Shown: positions 8,674 to 17,367 of the stretch, one piece after another
How the letters are laid out: every line of letters starts with the position of its first letter
Numbering within the stretch: position 1 is the stretch's first letter
Assembly (NCBI RefSeq): GCF_014384745.1
Contig: NZ_JACRSO010000001.1
Location: 124,001-188,000, forward strand
Reading direction: 5' to 3'
Source: Luoshenia tenuis
GTDB taxonomy: Bacteria; Bacillota; Clostridia; Christensenellales; GCA-900066905
Length of the DNA: 64,000 bases
Program-made: the position numbers and the translations under genes
The notes under the pieces: generated by a model
What the model saw: only the letters and a program-made list of their open reading frames with translations
What the model was told of the DNA's origin: nothing
Database searches by the model: none

Positions 8674-10382
8674 AATTGCGATTCTCCATTATGAATAATC
8701 ATGGTCTTCAGCTTGGTCAGCGTGGCTTTGGTCTCCGCCGTGGTCTCACCCAGCAGGCTTGCGATCTCCTGGGCGGCGATCATCTGCTTGTCGATGACCT
8801 TCTGCGCCATATCCATGGTATCCACCCGCAGCTGGTACAGCGCTTTTTCCTGCTCCTCATCCTGGGTCACATCGTTTAAGATGCCCATGACGCCATGCTG
8901 TTTGGGCAGGTAGACCAGCGTTTCGCGCACCACCACGCCAAATTCGTCCAGCTCGCGTTTTTTATCGGTGACCGCATCAAAGTTCTGCAACACGTATTCA
9001 AAATCCGTCGCGTCCATAAACTCGTAGAGGGAGCGCTCCAGCGCCTCCTGACGGGAGACCCTGAACATCTTTTGCGCGGCGCTATTGACCTCTTTGATCT
9101 TCATTTCCTCATCGACGATCACGATAGCGTTGGGCGTAGAATCCAGCACCACATTGCTCATGGACTGGGCCGCCTGGCACATGTGCGGCAGGCACATGGA
9201 CAGCTCCGCCTTGCCCTGGAATACCGCGATGGCCTTTTCCCTGCAGGAGGGATACCCGCACGAGCCGCAGTTGAGTTCATCCATCTTGCTCTCCTTGCCG
9301 ATGGAGCGCAGGATCGAACGGATGGTCTCTTCATCCGGCTGGGCCAGTTCCTTGCGGCGGTTGACGAACACCTTGCCAAGCGAGATGGCCTCCTGCTCCG
9401 GGATCGTCCCCAGAGGCTGGGCAGACTTTTTGGCGTACTGTTCTACCGCCAGCGCGCCGGTAAAGCGGTTGCGCTTTTCTTGGCCGGCTTTGGGTCCGCC
9501 CATGCAGCTGCCCTGGCAGATATTCATCTCGATCAGGCACCCGTGCAGCTCGCCCGCCTGAATGGCGCGGAACAGTTCTTTGCACTCCTCCGCCCCTTCC
9601 ACGTGCAGGGTCTCATATCCTGTCAGGCCACGGGCCAGCGCGTTTTGGATAACGCCCGCGCAGGTAGGATACATCCGGGCCAAGCCTGCATCCGGCCCGT
9701 CAAAGGGCGCGGCATCCAGCGCGTTTAAGTCGATCCCCTCTTGCCAAAACCACTTTTCCATGTCCTCAAAGGTCAGCACCGCGTCCACATCCTCGTGGCG
9801 CACATCCTCAGCCTCGGCCATTTTAGCGATGCACGGGCCCACAAATACCACCTTGGTATCGGGGGACTCGTGTTTGATCAGCCGGGCGTGGGCGATCATG
9901 GGCGATACCAGCGGCGCCATGGTGTCCACCAGCTCCGGATAGTGCTTTTCCACCAACTCGTTGACCGAGGGGCAGCAAGTGGTAATGATATTATCCATCT
10001 TGCCGGTTTTGGCGATCTTGACCAGCTCGTCAGAGACCATCGCCGCGCCTTCGGCCGTCTCCCGCACCTGCGCAAAGCCCAGGCGTTTGAACGCAGCTAC
10101 CACCTTCATCGGGTCATCGGCGCCAAACGAGCCGATGAACGAAGGTGCCAGCGATACCGCCACGGGATGGTTATGCTCCAGCATATCCCGTACTTTATCC
10201 ACTTCGCTGCGCACAGCCTTGGCATGCTGCGGGCAGGCCTTAACGCAGGCGCCACACCAAATACACTCGTCCTTTAAAAGCTCGGCCTGTTCATGGTTGA
10301 ACCGGATGGATTTGACCGGACAGACCCTTAAACATTTATAACAATTTTTGCAATCCGCCTTCATCGATTCGATCGGGTTCAT
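8670..10382 (-). CDS. sensory-type [FeFe] hydrogenase with Fe-S and PAS domains (group C-like)
   Basis: 570 residues. Domains in order: a 2x[4Fe-4S] ferredoxin part (CKNCYKCLRVCP, CIWCGACVKACP; residues 11-55); an H-cluster domain with TTCCPSV (near 145), FVGPCIAKMAE (near 190) and NICQGSCMGGP (near 305); a small Fe-S module (LNCGSCGYPSC, near 370); and a PAS domain (about 395-515) followed by a helical tail with no kinase. This is the layout of putative H2-sensing hydrogenases (HydS-like). The third motif lacks the usual CxGGC form, consistent with sensing rather than fast turnover. It overlaps the ferredoxin gene upstream and the phosphatase gene downstream by 4 bp each, which suggests stoichiometric expression. 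Signal transfer to the phosphatase is inference. Confidence 0.87.
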   Translation of the reverse strand: MNPIESMKADCKNCYKCLRVCPVKSIRFNHEQAELLKDECIWCGACVKACPQHAKAVRSEVDKVRDMLEHNHPVAVSLAPSFIGSFGADDPMKVVAAFKRLGFAQVRETAEGAAMVSDELVKIAKTGKMDNIITTCCPSVNELVEKHYPELVDTMAPLVSPMIAHARLIKHESPDTKVVFVGPCIAKMAEAEDVRHEDVDAVLTFEDMEKWFWQEGIDLNALDAAPFDGPDAGLARMYPTCAGVIQNALARGLTGYETLHVEGAEECKELFRAIQAGELHGCLIEMNICQGSCMGGPKAGQEKRNRFTGALAVEQYAKKSAQPLGTIPEQEAISLGKVFVNRRKELAQPDEETIRSILRSIGKESKMDELNCGSCGYPSCREKAIAVFQGKAELSMCLPHMCQAAQSMSNVVLDSTPNAIVIVDEEMKIKEVNSAAQKMFRVSRQEALERSLYEFMDATDFEYVLQNFDAVTDKKRELDEFGVVVRETLVYLPKQHGVMGILNDVTQDEEQEKALYQLRVDTMDMAQKVIDKQMIAAQEIASLLGETTAETKATLTKLKTMIIHNGESQL

Positions 10383-10624
10383 GCCTCAATCCTCCCCAAA
10401 ACCTGTTCGTTAAAAAAGCTCTCGGTGGTCGCAGGGCTAAGCGAGAAAAACTCCTCGCCGATCTTCACGCACACACCCTCCGTGCAGCGGCCCATGCAGA
10501 ACGACCCCACCAGATTCACCTTATCTTTCAGGTTATGCATGGCGATAAGCCGCTCCAGGATCGCGATAATGTCCTTTGACCCCTTCAAAAAGCAGGAACT
10601 CCCAATACAGATTACGATATCCAT
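10379..10624 (-). CDS. [2Fe-2S] thioredoxin-like ferredoxin
   Basis: An 81-residue protein with the four-Cys pattern of thioredoxin-like [2Fe-2S] ferredoxins (NuoE/HydC C-terminal type): ICIGSSCFLKGS near the start and SFCMGRCTEGVCV in the middle. The ATG is preceded by GGAGGG. The gene overlaps the PAS-hydrogenase by 4 bp and begins the four-gene hydrogenase operon. It probably carries electrons to or from the hydrogenase proteins. A terminator hairpin separates it from adhE upstream, so it may be transcribed partly by read-through from adhE. Confidence 0.85.
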   Translation of the reverse strand: MDIVICIGSSCFLKGSKDIIAILERLIAMHNLKDKVNLVGSFCMGRCTEGVCVKIGEEFFSLSPATTESFFNEQVLGRIEA

Positions 10625-10636
10625 GTTACCCTCCGT

Positions 10637-10675
10637 AAAAAAGAGGGAGACGGCCTTTTTAAGACTGTCTCCCTC
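10637..10675 (-). terminator. terminator or attenuator between adhE and the hydrogenase operon
   Basis: A 9-bp stem (GAGGGAGAC / GTCTCCCTC) followed on the minus strand by TTTTTT. It lies between the adhE stop (10751) and the ferredoxin start (10624), only 13 bp upstream of that start, so it also lies in the 5' leader of the hydrogenase operon. A weak candidate promoter (TTGCCT, 18 bp, TAACAT) precedes it. Confidence 0.75.
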
Positions 10676-10750
10676 CTAAAATGTTAGCCCATTTACACGT
10701 CTTTAGGCAAGTTAATCATAACGCCATATGCACTTTGCGCGCAAGCGCTA

Positions 10751-13363
10751 TTATTTTCCTTCGTACGCGCGCTTTAAGATGGTCTCCAGCTCAGACACGC
10801 GGGGCTGTTTCGGGTTCGCCGTGGTGCACTGGTCTTCGTAGGCGTGGTCGGCCAGGCTGGGCACGTTGGCCATAAAGCTGGCCTTGTCGACCTTGCCGGT
10901 CTCCGCGATGGACGAGGGGATGTTTACCGTCTTCATCAAATCGCGGATGGCGGCGATCAAGCTCTTGACGCCCTCTTCCACCGTCTTGCAGGGCAGGTTC
11001 AGTGCTTTAGCGATCTCAGCATATTTCTGGTCCGCCACAAAGGTCTCATACTTAGGCCAGGTGGAGAACTTATTGGGCTTCTGCGCGTTGTACTCGATGA
11101 CGAACGGCAGCAGGATCGCATTGGCGCGGCCGTGGCTGATGGGATACTCGCCGCCCAGCTTGTGGGCCAGAGAGTGGTTGATGCCCAGGAACGCGTTGGT
11201 GAAAGCCATGCCCGCCATGCAGCTGGCGTTATGCATCTTTTCGCGCGCCACCGCATCGTTGCCGTTCTTATAGGCGCGGGGCAGGTATTCAAATACCATC
11301 TGGATAGCCTTGATGGCCAGCGCATCGGTATAGTCGGAAGCCAGAACCGATACATAAGCCTCAATGGCGTGGGTCAGTACGTCAAGGCCGGTATCCGCCG
11401 TGATCGTGGGCGGCAGGCTCATCACGAACTCAGGATCAATGATCGCCACATCCGGCGTGAGCTCATAGTCGGCCAGAGGATACTTAATATCCTTCTCCTT
11501 ATCGGTGATAACTGCGAAGCTGGTCACCTCGGAACCGGTACCGCTGGTGGTGGGGATCGCCACCATCTTGGCGGTCTTGCCCAGTTTCGGGAACTTGTAG
11601 ACGCGCTTGCGGATATCCATGAATTTCAGCTTCAAGGCGTTAAAGTCGATGTCCGGGTTCTCATAGTACAGCCACATACCTTTAGCCGCGTCCATGGCGC
11701 TGCCGCCGCCCAGGGCGATGATCACATCGGGCTTGAACAGGCGCATAGCCTCCGCGCCGCGGTATACCGTATCCACCGAGGGGTTGGGCTCAACATCCGA
11801 GAAGATCTCGCAGTGCACGTACTGCTCGCGTTTGCGCAGGAAGTAGAGCACCCGATCCACGAACCCGAGCTGCACCATGCCGGGGTCGGTCACGATAAAG
11901 GCCCTGGAAATGTCGGGCATCTTGCTCAGATACTGCGTCGCACCCGGCTCAAAGTAAATGCGCTCCGGTACTTTAAACCACTGCATGTTGACTCTCCTTT
12001 TCGCTACCCGCTTCTTGTTGATCAGGTTCACGGCCGAGACGTTCGAGGTCGTGGAGTTGTGGCCGTAGCTGCCGCAACCCAGCGTCAGAGAAGGCAGGTT
12101 GGTGTTGTAGATATCGCCGATGGCGCCCTGGCTAGAAGGCGAGTTGATGATGAGGCGGCCCACATGGATGCGCCGGGCATAGGCCTCGATCAGGTCCTTA
12201 CGCTCCTCATCGCAGTGCAGCACGGCCGAGTGGCCTAAGCCCCCGAATTCCACCATCTGCTCGGCACGGGTGATGCCCTCTTCCTCGCTGTTCACTACAA
12301 AGTAGGCCAGTACGGGGCTGAGCTTCTCGCGGCTGAGCGGATACTCGGGGCCTACGCCCTCTAAGCGGGCCAGCAGGATCTTGGTATCCGGATCCACCTT
12401 CAGGCCCGCGCCCTTGGCGATCTCATAGGCGGATTTACCTACGATGGCCGCGTTGACCGCGCCTTTTTCCAGGTTGATCACGTATTTTTCGAGTTTGGGG
12501 CGCTCCTCGTCGTTCACGAAGTAGCACTTATTCTCCTTCATAAAGGCTTCAAAATCGGCGGCGATCTCTTTATCCACGATGACGGCCTGCTCAGAAGCGC
12601 AGATCATGCCGTTATCAAAGGTCTTGGAGAGCATCAGGTCCGTCGCCGCGCGCTTGAGGTTGGCGGATTTGTGGATGTAGCAGGGCACGTTACCGGGGCC
12701 TACGCCCAGCGCCGGCTTACCGGTGGAATACGCCGCCTTGACCATGCCCGCGCCGCCCGTGGCCAGCACCATGGATACGCCAGGATGATTCATCAGGGCA
12801 TTGGTCGCCTCGATGGCGGGGTGCTCGATCCACTGGATGCAGTCTTCCGGCGCGCCGGCCTTGATGGCCGCGTCCCGCACGATGCGGGCAGCCTCAGCCG
12901 AGCAGCCCTGCGCGGAAGGATGGAACCCAAAGATGATGGGGTTACGGGTCTTCATGCAGATGATCGCTTTGAACATCGTGGTAGAGGTAGGGTTGGTCAC
13001 CGGGGTAACGCCCGCTACGATACCTACGGGCTCGGCGATCTCCTCATAATCCTCATACTCGTTCTCATCGACCACGCCAACGGTCTTGTTATATTTAATG
13101 GAGTGATAGATGTACTCGGTCGCGAACATGTTCTTGGTGATCTTGTCCTCATACACACCGCGGCCGGTCTCCTCAACCGCCAATTTGGCCAGCTTCATGT
13201 GGTTATCCAACCCCGCCATGGCCATGGCTTTGACGATCGCATCCACCTGCTCTTGGGTATAGAAGACGAACTTTTCAAGAGCCACCTGCGCTTTGGCCAC
13301 CAACGCGTCCACTTCAGCCTGAACGTTGACCGCGGGAGCCGCCGCCTGTTTCTTCTCTGCCAT
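10751..13363 (-). CDS. adhE: bifunctional acetaldehyde-CoA/alcohol dehydrogenase
   Basis: 870 residues from the ATG at 13363, which has GAGGAGGT eight bases upstream; the open frame runs further but has no better start. The N-terminal half is a CoA-acylating aldehyde dehydrogenase (catalytic Cys in DNGMICASEQAV; cofactor loop ATGGAGMVKAAY). The C-terminal half (from about 455) is an iron-dependent alcohol dehydrogenase with GGGSAMDAAKGM and metal-ligand segments DVLTHAIEAYVS and HSLAHKLGGEYPISHGRANA. It reduces acetyl-CoA to ethanol with two NADH, disposing of fermentative reducing power. Length is normal for AdhE. It has a strong promoter flanked by two Rex-like sites, so regulation by the NADH/NAD+ ratio is likely. 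Confidence 0.97.
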   Translation of the reverse strand: MAEKKQAAAPAVNVQAEVDALVAKAQVALEKFVFYTQEQVDAIVKAMAMAGLDNHMKLAKLAVEETGRGVYEDKITKNMFATEYIYHSIKYNKTVGVVDENEYEDYEEIAEPVGIVAGVTPVTNPTSTTMFKAIICMKTRNPIIFGFHPSAQGCSAEAARIVRDAAIKAGAPEDCIQWIEHPAIEATNALMNHPGVSMVLATGGAGMVKAAYSTGKPALGVGPGNVPCYIHKSANLKRAATDLMLSKTFDNGMICASEQAVIVDKEIAADFEAFMKENKCYFVNDEERPKLEKYVINLEKGAVNAAIVGKSAYEIAKGAGLKVDPDTKILLARLEGVGPEYPLSREKLSPVLAYFVVNSEEEGITRAEQMVEFGGLGHSAVLHCDEERKDLIEAYARRIHVGRLIINSPSSQGAIGDIYNTNLPSLTLGCGSYGHNSTTSNVSAVNLINKKRVAKRRVNMQWFKVPERIYFEPGATQYLSKMPDISRAFIVTDPGMVQLGFVDRVLYFLRKREQYVHCEIFSDVEPNPSVDTVYRGAEAMRLFKPDVIIALGGGSAMDAAKGMWLYYENPDIDFNALKLKFMDIRKRVYKFPKLGKTAKMVAIPTTSGTGSEVTSFAVITDKEKDIKYPLADYELTPDVAIIDPEFVMSLPPTITADTGLDVLTHAIEAYVSVLASDYTDALAIKAIQMVFEYLPRAYKNGNDAVAREKMHNASCMAGMAFTNAFLGINHSLAHKLGGEYPISHGRANAILLPFVIEYNAQKPNKFSTWPKYETFVADQKYAEIAKALNLPCKTVEEGVKSLIAAIRDLMKTVNIPSSIAETGKVDKASFMANVPSLADHAYEDQCTTANPKQPRVSELETILKRAYEGK

Positions 13364-13398
13364 GAATGAAACCTCCTCTTTCTTGCCTTCACATGTAT

Positions 13399-13416
13399 TT
13401 GTGATTTTTTTATCAA
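13399..13416. promoter_or_regulatory. Rex-like operator, downstream site
   Basis: TTGTGATTTTTTTATCAA is an 18-bp imperfect inverted repeat resembling Rex boxes (TTGTGAA/TTGTTAA, N4, TTCACAA/TTAACAA). It lies between the predicted adhE start site and the ribosome binding site. Confidence 0.55.
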
Positions 13417-13432
13417 TCTTTCCCACGCGCTT

Positions 13433-13461
13433 ATTGTATAATATTGCGGCGGACCTGTCAA
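13433..13461 (-). promoter_or_regulatory. adhE sigma-A-type promoter
   Basis: On the minus strand TTGACA and TACAAT are separated by exactly 17 bp. The -35 is consensus and the -10 has one change. Rex-like sites lie on both sides. Confidence 0.75.
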
Positions 13462-13467
13462 TGCCTT

Positions 13468-13485
13468 TTGTTAAATTTTTATCAA
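13468..13485. promoter_or_regulatory. Rex-like operator, upstream site
   Basis: TTGTTAAATTTTTATCAA differs at one position from the clostridial Rex consensus TTGTTAA-N4-TTAACAA. It lies 6 bp upstream of the -35 element of the adhE promoter. Confidence 0.65.
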
Positions 13486-13688
13486 ACTTTCGATTTTTCA
13501 TAGAGTGCGCTATTTTTACAGGGGTTTTCCCCTGCCTGGCAATGTTAACGGCAGGTTGATCTTCATATCATTTTAACGAAAGAATACGCAAAACACCCTT
13601 GCGTAACGATAGTGGATAGCGTACCATAAGTACATGGACGGCGATGCGGCAAAGCGGTAACATCTCCGTTTTAAATGGAGGCGGTTTT

Positions 13689-14231
13689 ATGTTCGATCAT
13701 TTTTCTTTTACAAAATGGGCCACGCTTTTAAGCGGATTTCTCATCATCATTCTGGGGATCGTCACGCTTTTCTGGTCCACAGGCGCGGCGGCGCTGCTTA
13801 CTGTGCCCATCGGCATCGCGCTGGTGATCACGGCGGTGGTTTACGGCCTGTTGTACTACGCCTCCACGAAAACCGATCTGGGCGGAAAGGGCATGCTGCT
13901 GGCGCAGGGGTTGATCTGTTTGGTGATCGGGCTGATTTTCCTTTTCAACCCCCGGGTTACGTTGATGGCTTTTTCCGTTTTCTTGGGCATCTGCCTATTG
14001 GTCTATGGCGCCATCACGGTAATCAACTGGATCTTTTCCCGCAAGGTATATGCCCATAAATCCTGGGGCCGGCTGATATCCGGCGCAGCCTTTGTAGCGG
14101 TGGGCCTGTTTTTGGTGCTCTCCCCCGGCGGGGCTACTTATATCCTGACCAGCGCCATCAGCCTGCTATTGGTAGCCGGCGGCGTTTCGCTGATCGCCGA
14201 ATATTTCACCTGGAGCAAATTTTTAAAATAG
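13689..14231 (+). CDS. HdeD-family (DUF308) membrane protein
   Basis: 180 residues from the ATG at 13689, preceded by ATGGAGGCGG; an upstream in-frame ATG lacks a ribosome binding site. Six hydrophobic segments with short loops and the pattern LSGFLIIILGIVTLFW, then a repeat-like second and third pair, are typical of the HdeD/DUF308 family. E. coli HdeD is linked to acid resistance; no function can be claimed for this clostridial member. It is a single plus-strand gene between adhE and a minus-strand operon, ending at a shared hairpin. Confidence 0.8.
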   Translation: MFDHFSFTKWATLLSGFLIIILGIVTLFWSTGAAALLTVPIGIALVITAVVYGLLYYASTKTDLGGKGMLLAQGLICLVIGLIFLFNPRVTLMAFSVFLGICLLVYGAITVINWIFSRKVYAHKSWGRLISGAAFVAVGLFLVLSPGGATYILTSAISLLLVAGGVSLIAEYFTWSKFLK

Positions 14232-14240
14232 GCTTAAAAT

Positions 14241-14276
14241 AAAAAGAGGCTATGCTTTTATGCATAGCCTCTTTTT
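14241..14276. terminator. bidirectional terminator
   Basis: AAAAAGAGGCTATGC / GCATAGCCTCTTTTT forms a perfect 15-bp stem with a 6-base loop between convergent genes. It has T runs in both directions. Confidence 0.88.
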
Positions 14277-14308
14277 CAACCTCAAATCCTGCCGCCGGCA
14301 GCCCGCTC

Positions 14309-15829
14309 TTAGGGCGCCGTGCTGGCGGAGGGCTGCACGCCTTCGAGCAGGTCATCTTCCTGCGTGGCGGCCTGCGCGTCCCCAAACTCGATGATCAGAT
14401 ACTTCTGTTCGACATCCCCATAGCTTTTAACCCGGTCGTATCCGCAGGTAAGCAGCTTATTCGCCCCGGGGTTCCAGCTGGTGGCGCTATTGTCGCAATC
14501 AAACCCACTGTAGACCAGCACAGGCTGCTGGCTGGGCTCCTGCGCCCCCTCCTCCAACGGCAGCACATACAGGTTGCCGTTGCTCTTAGCATAAAACAGC
14601 ACGTCCCCATCCTGAGAGAGGCAGCCCGCGACGATATCGCTAAGTATAGAACTGCCCGCGCTTGCCCATTGGGTAAATTCGCCCAGGATATCCTGCCCCG
14701 GAGTCCAACAGTACAATTCCTCTCCAAAGGTGACCAAGGCGCGGTGGCCGGAAGCCCAGGCTACGCTCTCAGCCCGGAAGCCTTTCTGGTAATCGTTGAA
14801 ATTGATCACCATTTGGCCTTTAAGCATCTCTTCCGCTATCTTATCGAGCACCTTATCCGTTTGCGCGCCATTCGCATCCGTCACCTCGCCCGCTTCAAGT
14901 CCGTACATCTCAGCATACTCTTTTAGCATCTGTTCATCGGTGAGCGCAGCGGTGGCCGACTGGATATAACGCTCATAGATCATATCGCCTGTCAGCTTTC
15001 CGCTCTCAAAGGTGAGCGCCACGTAATTCTCCAGGTTGATAAACGCCGATTGGTTGCCGTACACCCACAGCGCCACATAATCCCCCTCGTTGCAGGGCGT
15101 CGCCACCAGATCCTGGTGCTTTCCGGACTTACTGTACCACCCTTCCATGGGATAACCGCGGAACTGCTGGGTCTGCGTATCATAGACCATGAGCATTTGA
15201 AAGGTCCCATAGGTTTGCGAGACCCCATCATACACCAGCGCCAGATAGCGCCCATTGCCCGACCAGGTCAGTATCGGGTCCTGCCACCACACTGGGCCGA
15301 CCAGCAGCTCCCGGTCCAACCCGCTGCGGGTGTTGACCAGGTGCAGAATCTGGGTCTGGCTCTCGTCCTGTATCTCCGTGTAGGCGATATACTCACCATC
15401 GGGCGAGGTGGCGATCCGGTCCCGGCTCTGCACGCCCTTAAGTTCCACCAATTTGCTGTAGAAATTATAGCGGTAATCCACCTCATAGACCGTCACATCG
15501 TTGTTCCCGTCAAACGACCAGGACGCAACCTGGATGCTGTTTTCGTCATTCCAGCCCAGAATGCGGATCGCATCGTTGAAAGACTGGCTGCCCAGGCTTT
15601 TTTTATCCAGGTTCAGCAGCCCGCCAATAGCGTTGCGGTAGATCTTTTTGATCTCGCCATAATCCCCGCCCGCCCCGGAAGCTTCCGCCTGGGCGACTTC
15701 TTCGCTCTCCGGAATAATCACCGTTTTAAGCTGCGTGCGCTCCGTACAGCCGGACAGCAGGAGCATAAACCCGCACAGCGCCGCTATACACCGCATCCCG
15801 CTACGCAAACGGGCCGTTTTCTTTCTCAT
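14309..15829 (-). CDS. beta-propeller lipoprotein of a two-component operon
   Basis: 506 residues. A lipoprotein signal is clear: basic start, hydrophobic core, lipobox LLSGC near residue 27. The mature part has repeated blade-like strands (ATSPDGEYIAYTEIQ, ILTWSGNGRYLALVYDG, GCLSQDGDVLFYAKSNGNLYV, taken as separate blades), so it is probably a TolB/WD40-like propeller. No enzyme motif is visible. The start overlaps the stop of the sensor kinase gene by 4 bp, giving the order regulator, kinase, lipoprotein. That order resembles actinobacterial MtrA-MtrB-LpqB, where the propeller lipoprotein modulates the kinase. A similar role here is inference from gene order. Confidence 0.72.
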   Translation of the reverse strand: MRKKTARLRSGMRCIAALCGFMLLLSGCTERTQLKTVIIPESEEVAQAEASGAGGDYGEIKKIYRNAIGGLLNLDKKSLGSQSFNDAIRILGWNDENSIQVASWSFDGNNDVTVYEVDYRYNFYSKLVELKGVQSRDRIATSPDGEYIAYTEIQDESQTQILHLVNTRSGLDRELLVGPVWWQDPILTWSGNGRYLALVYDGVSQTYGTFQMLMVYDTQTQQFRGYPMEGWYSKSGKHQDLVATPCNEGDYVALWVYGNQSAFINLENYVALTFESGKLTGDMIYERYIQSATAALTDEQMLKEYAEMYGLEAGEVTDANGAQTDKVLDKIAEEMLKGQMVINFNDYQKGFRAESVAWASGHRALVTFGEELYCWTPGQDILGEFTQWASAGSSILSDIVAGCLSQDGDVLFYAKSNGNLYVLPLEEGAQEPSQQPVLVYSGFDCDNSATSWNPGANKLLTCGYDRVKSYGDVEQKYLIIEFGDAQAATQEDDLLEGVQPSASTAP

Positions 15830-17352
15830 TTTTCCCCTGCCTCCTTTCCACTTTGATGAAGGCGGGGCAGCATGACCGAAACCACTGTAGTCTCCCCCGG
15901 CGAACTTTGTACGGCAATACGCCCGCCGTGCTCGTCGACGATCTGCTTGGAGATGCTCATCCCCAAGCCAGAGCTGCCCATCTCCCGGGAGTGCTCTTTA
16001 TCCGCACGATAAAAGGGATCAAATATGCGCTCGATCTCCTTTTCCGTCATCCCCTTGCCCCAGTTACGGGTGGCAAACACCACCGCATCCTCCGCCTCCA
16101 GGTAAAACGCGGCGGCCTGTATCTCCGTGCCGGGCTGGCCATACTTGATGGCATTGTCGAGGATGTTGATCATCACTTCTTTCAACCGTTCCGCGCTGCC
16201 GCGGACGATCAGGCCGCTCTCCGTGCGGCACTCGATCTTCCCCTCATAACGCTGCGCCTTAAAGCGCATGGTCTCGCACACATCCGCCAGCAGTTTGCCG
16301 ATATCCACACGGCCCTGCAGCTCCTGCGCGGTGGAGGCGCTGCGCGACATTTCCAGCAGGCGCACCACCATATTGTGCAGCCGCTGGCTTTCATGGATGA
16401 TGTGCTGCACTGCCTTATCAAAGAATACCGGGTCGGAATAACCGTTATCCCGAATCAGCTCAGCGTAACCCAGTATCGCCGTGAGCGGCGTTTTCAGCTC
16501 GTGGGTGACGTTGTCCATAAAGATTTTTTTATGCTCGTACAGCTCCTGGATGCTGTCCCGGTCCTGCCGGATGATCTCGATTTGCTGGTCGATACGGGTG
16601 ACCATGGTATAAAAGTTGCGCGAAAGCTCGCCCACCTCATCGCGCCGGCGGGTGTTGATGGATTTTTCCAGCTCCGCCCGGTCAAACTCGTGGTCCTGCG
16701 TCAGCCAGGAGGTGACCTTATTGGTCGCCCGGGTCAGCCGGACGATGGGCTTGGCCAGGTTGCTGGCAAGCAGGCTGGCCAGCACCAGCGCAGCCAGGAA
16801 CACGCACACCGTCACCAGCAAAATCGCCTCGCTGATCTGGTATCCCTGCTCATAAAGGGTGGTGTAATCCTTGGAAAAGCGCAGGATGCCCACCTTGTTC
16901 CCCTCGATCACCACCGGAAACGAATAATAGACCATGACCCCGTCGTTCTCCGTCGGCGTAATGGTCATGGCCTGTTTATCCTGCACGGCATAAAGCAGAT
17001 CCCGCATTTCGGGAGATTGCAGATCGATCTGGCGGCGCTGGCTGTGGATCGCCGCCCCCTCGGGGGTATAAGCTTCCACCGGAATACCGCTTACCCCTTT
17101 GAGCTCGGCCACGATCTCCTCGGCAGACTGGCGGAAATCCTCGGGGCTATTGTTGCGGTTATTGATGACAAAGGCCTGGCGCACATACAGCGTGCTGGTC
17201 CCGCGGAGGCTGGAAAGCTCCTCGGTGATAATATTCTCATTATTGAGGGAAATCTGCCGGTAACTGTAATAGTTGATTACTAAAAATGCGCACACGAAGA
17301 TGGCAAAGATCCCCGCGACCAGTTTGACCCGGATGGTTCCGCGCACGCGCAT
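15826..17352 (-). CDS. sensor histidine kinase (membrane, HAMP)
   Basis: 508 residues. An N-terminal membrane helix (LVAGIFAIFVCAFLVINYYS), an extracytoplasmic sensor of about 140 residues, a second helix near 180-200, a HAMP region (LAKPIVRLTRATNKV), then HisKA with the H-box NVTHELKTPLTAILGYAEL near 288 and an ATPase domain with INILDNAIKYG and GSSGLGMSISKQIV. The kinase autophosphorylates on the H-box His and signals to the response regulator encoded 15 bp upstream. The overall form is like PhoR/WalK-type kinases but without a PAS domain. The ligand is unknown. Confidence 0.93.
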   Translation of the reverse strand: MRVRGTIRVKLVAGIFAIFVCAFLVINYYSYRQISLNNENIITEELSSLRGTSTLYVRQAFVINNRNNSPEDFRQSAEEIVAELKGVSGIPVEAYTPEGAAIHSQRRQIDLQSPEMRDLLYAVQDKQAMTITPTENDGVMVYYSFPVVIEGNKVGILRFSKDYTTLYEQGYQISEAILLVTVCVFLAALVLASLLASNLAKPIVRLTRATNKVTSWLTQDHEFDRAELEKSINTRRRDEVGELSRNFYTMVTRIDQQIEIIRQDRDSIQELYEHKKIFMDNVTHELKTPLTAILGYAELIRDNGYSDPVFFDKAVQHIIHESQRLHNMVVRLLEMSRSASTAQELQGRVDIGKLLADVCETMRFKAQRYEGKIECRTESGLIVRGSAERLKEVMINILDNAIKYGQPGTEIQAAAFYLEAEDAVVFATRNWGKGMTEKEIERIFDPFYRADKEHSREMGSSGLGMSISKQIVDEHGGRIAVQSSPGETTVVSVMLPRLHQSGKEAGEK

Positions 17353-17367
17353 AGCCTGTCCCCTTTA

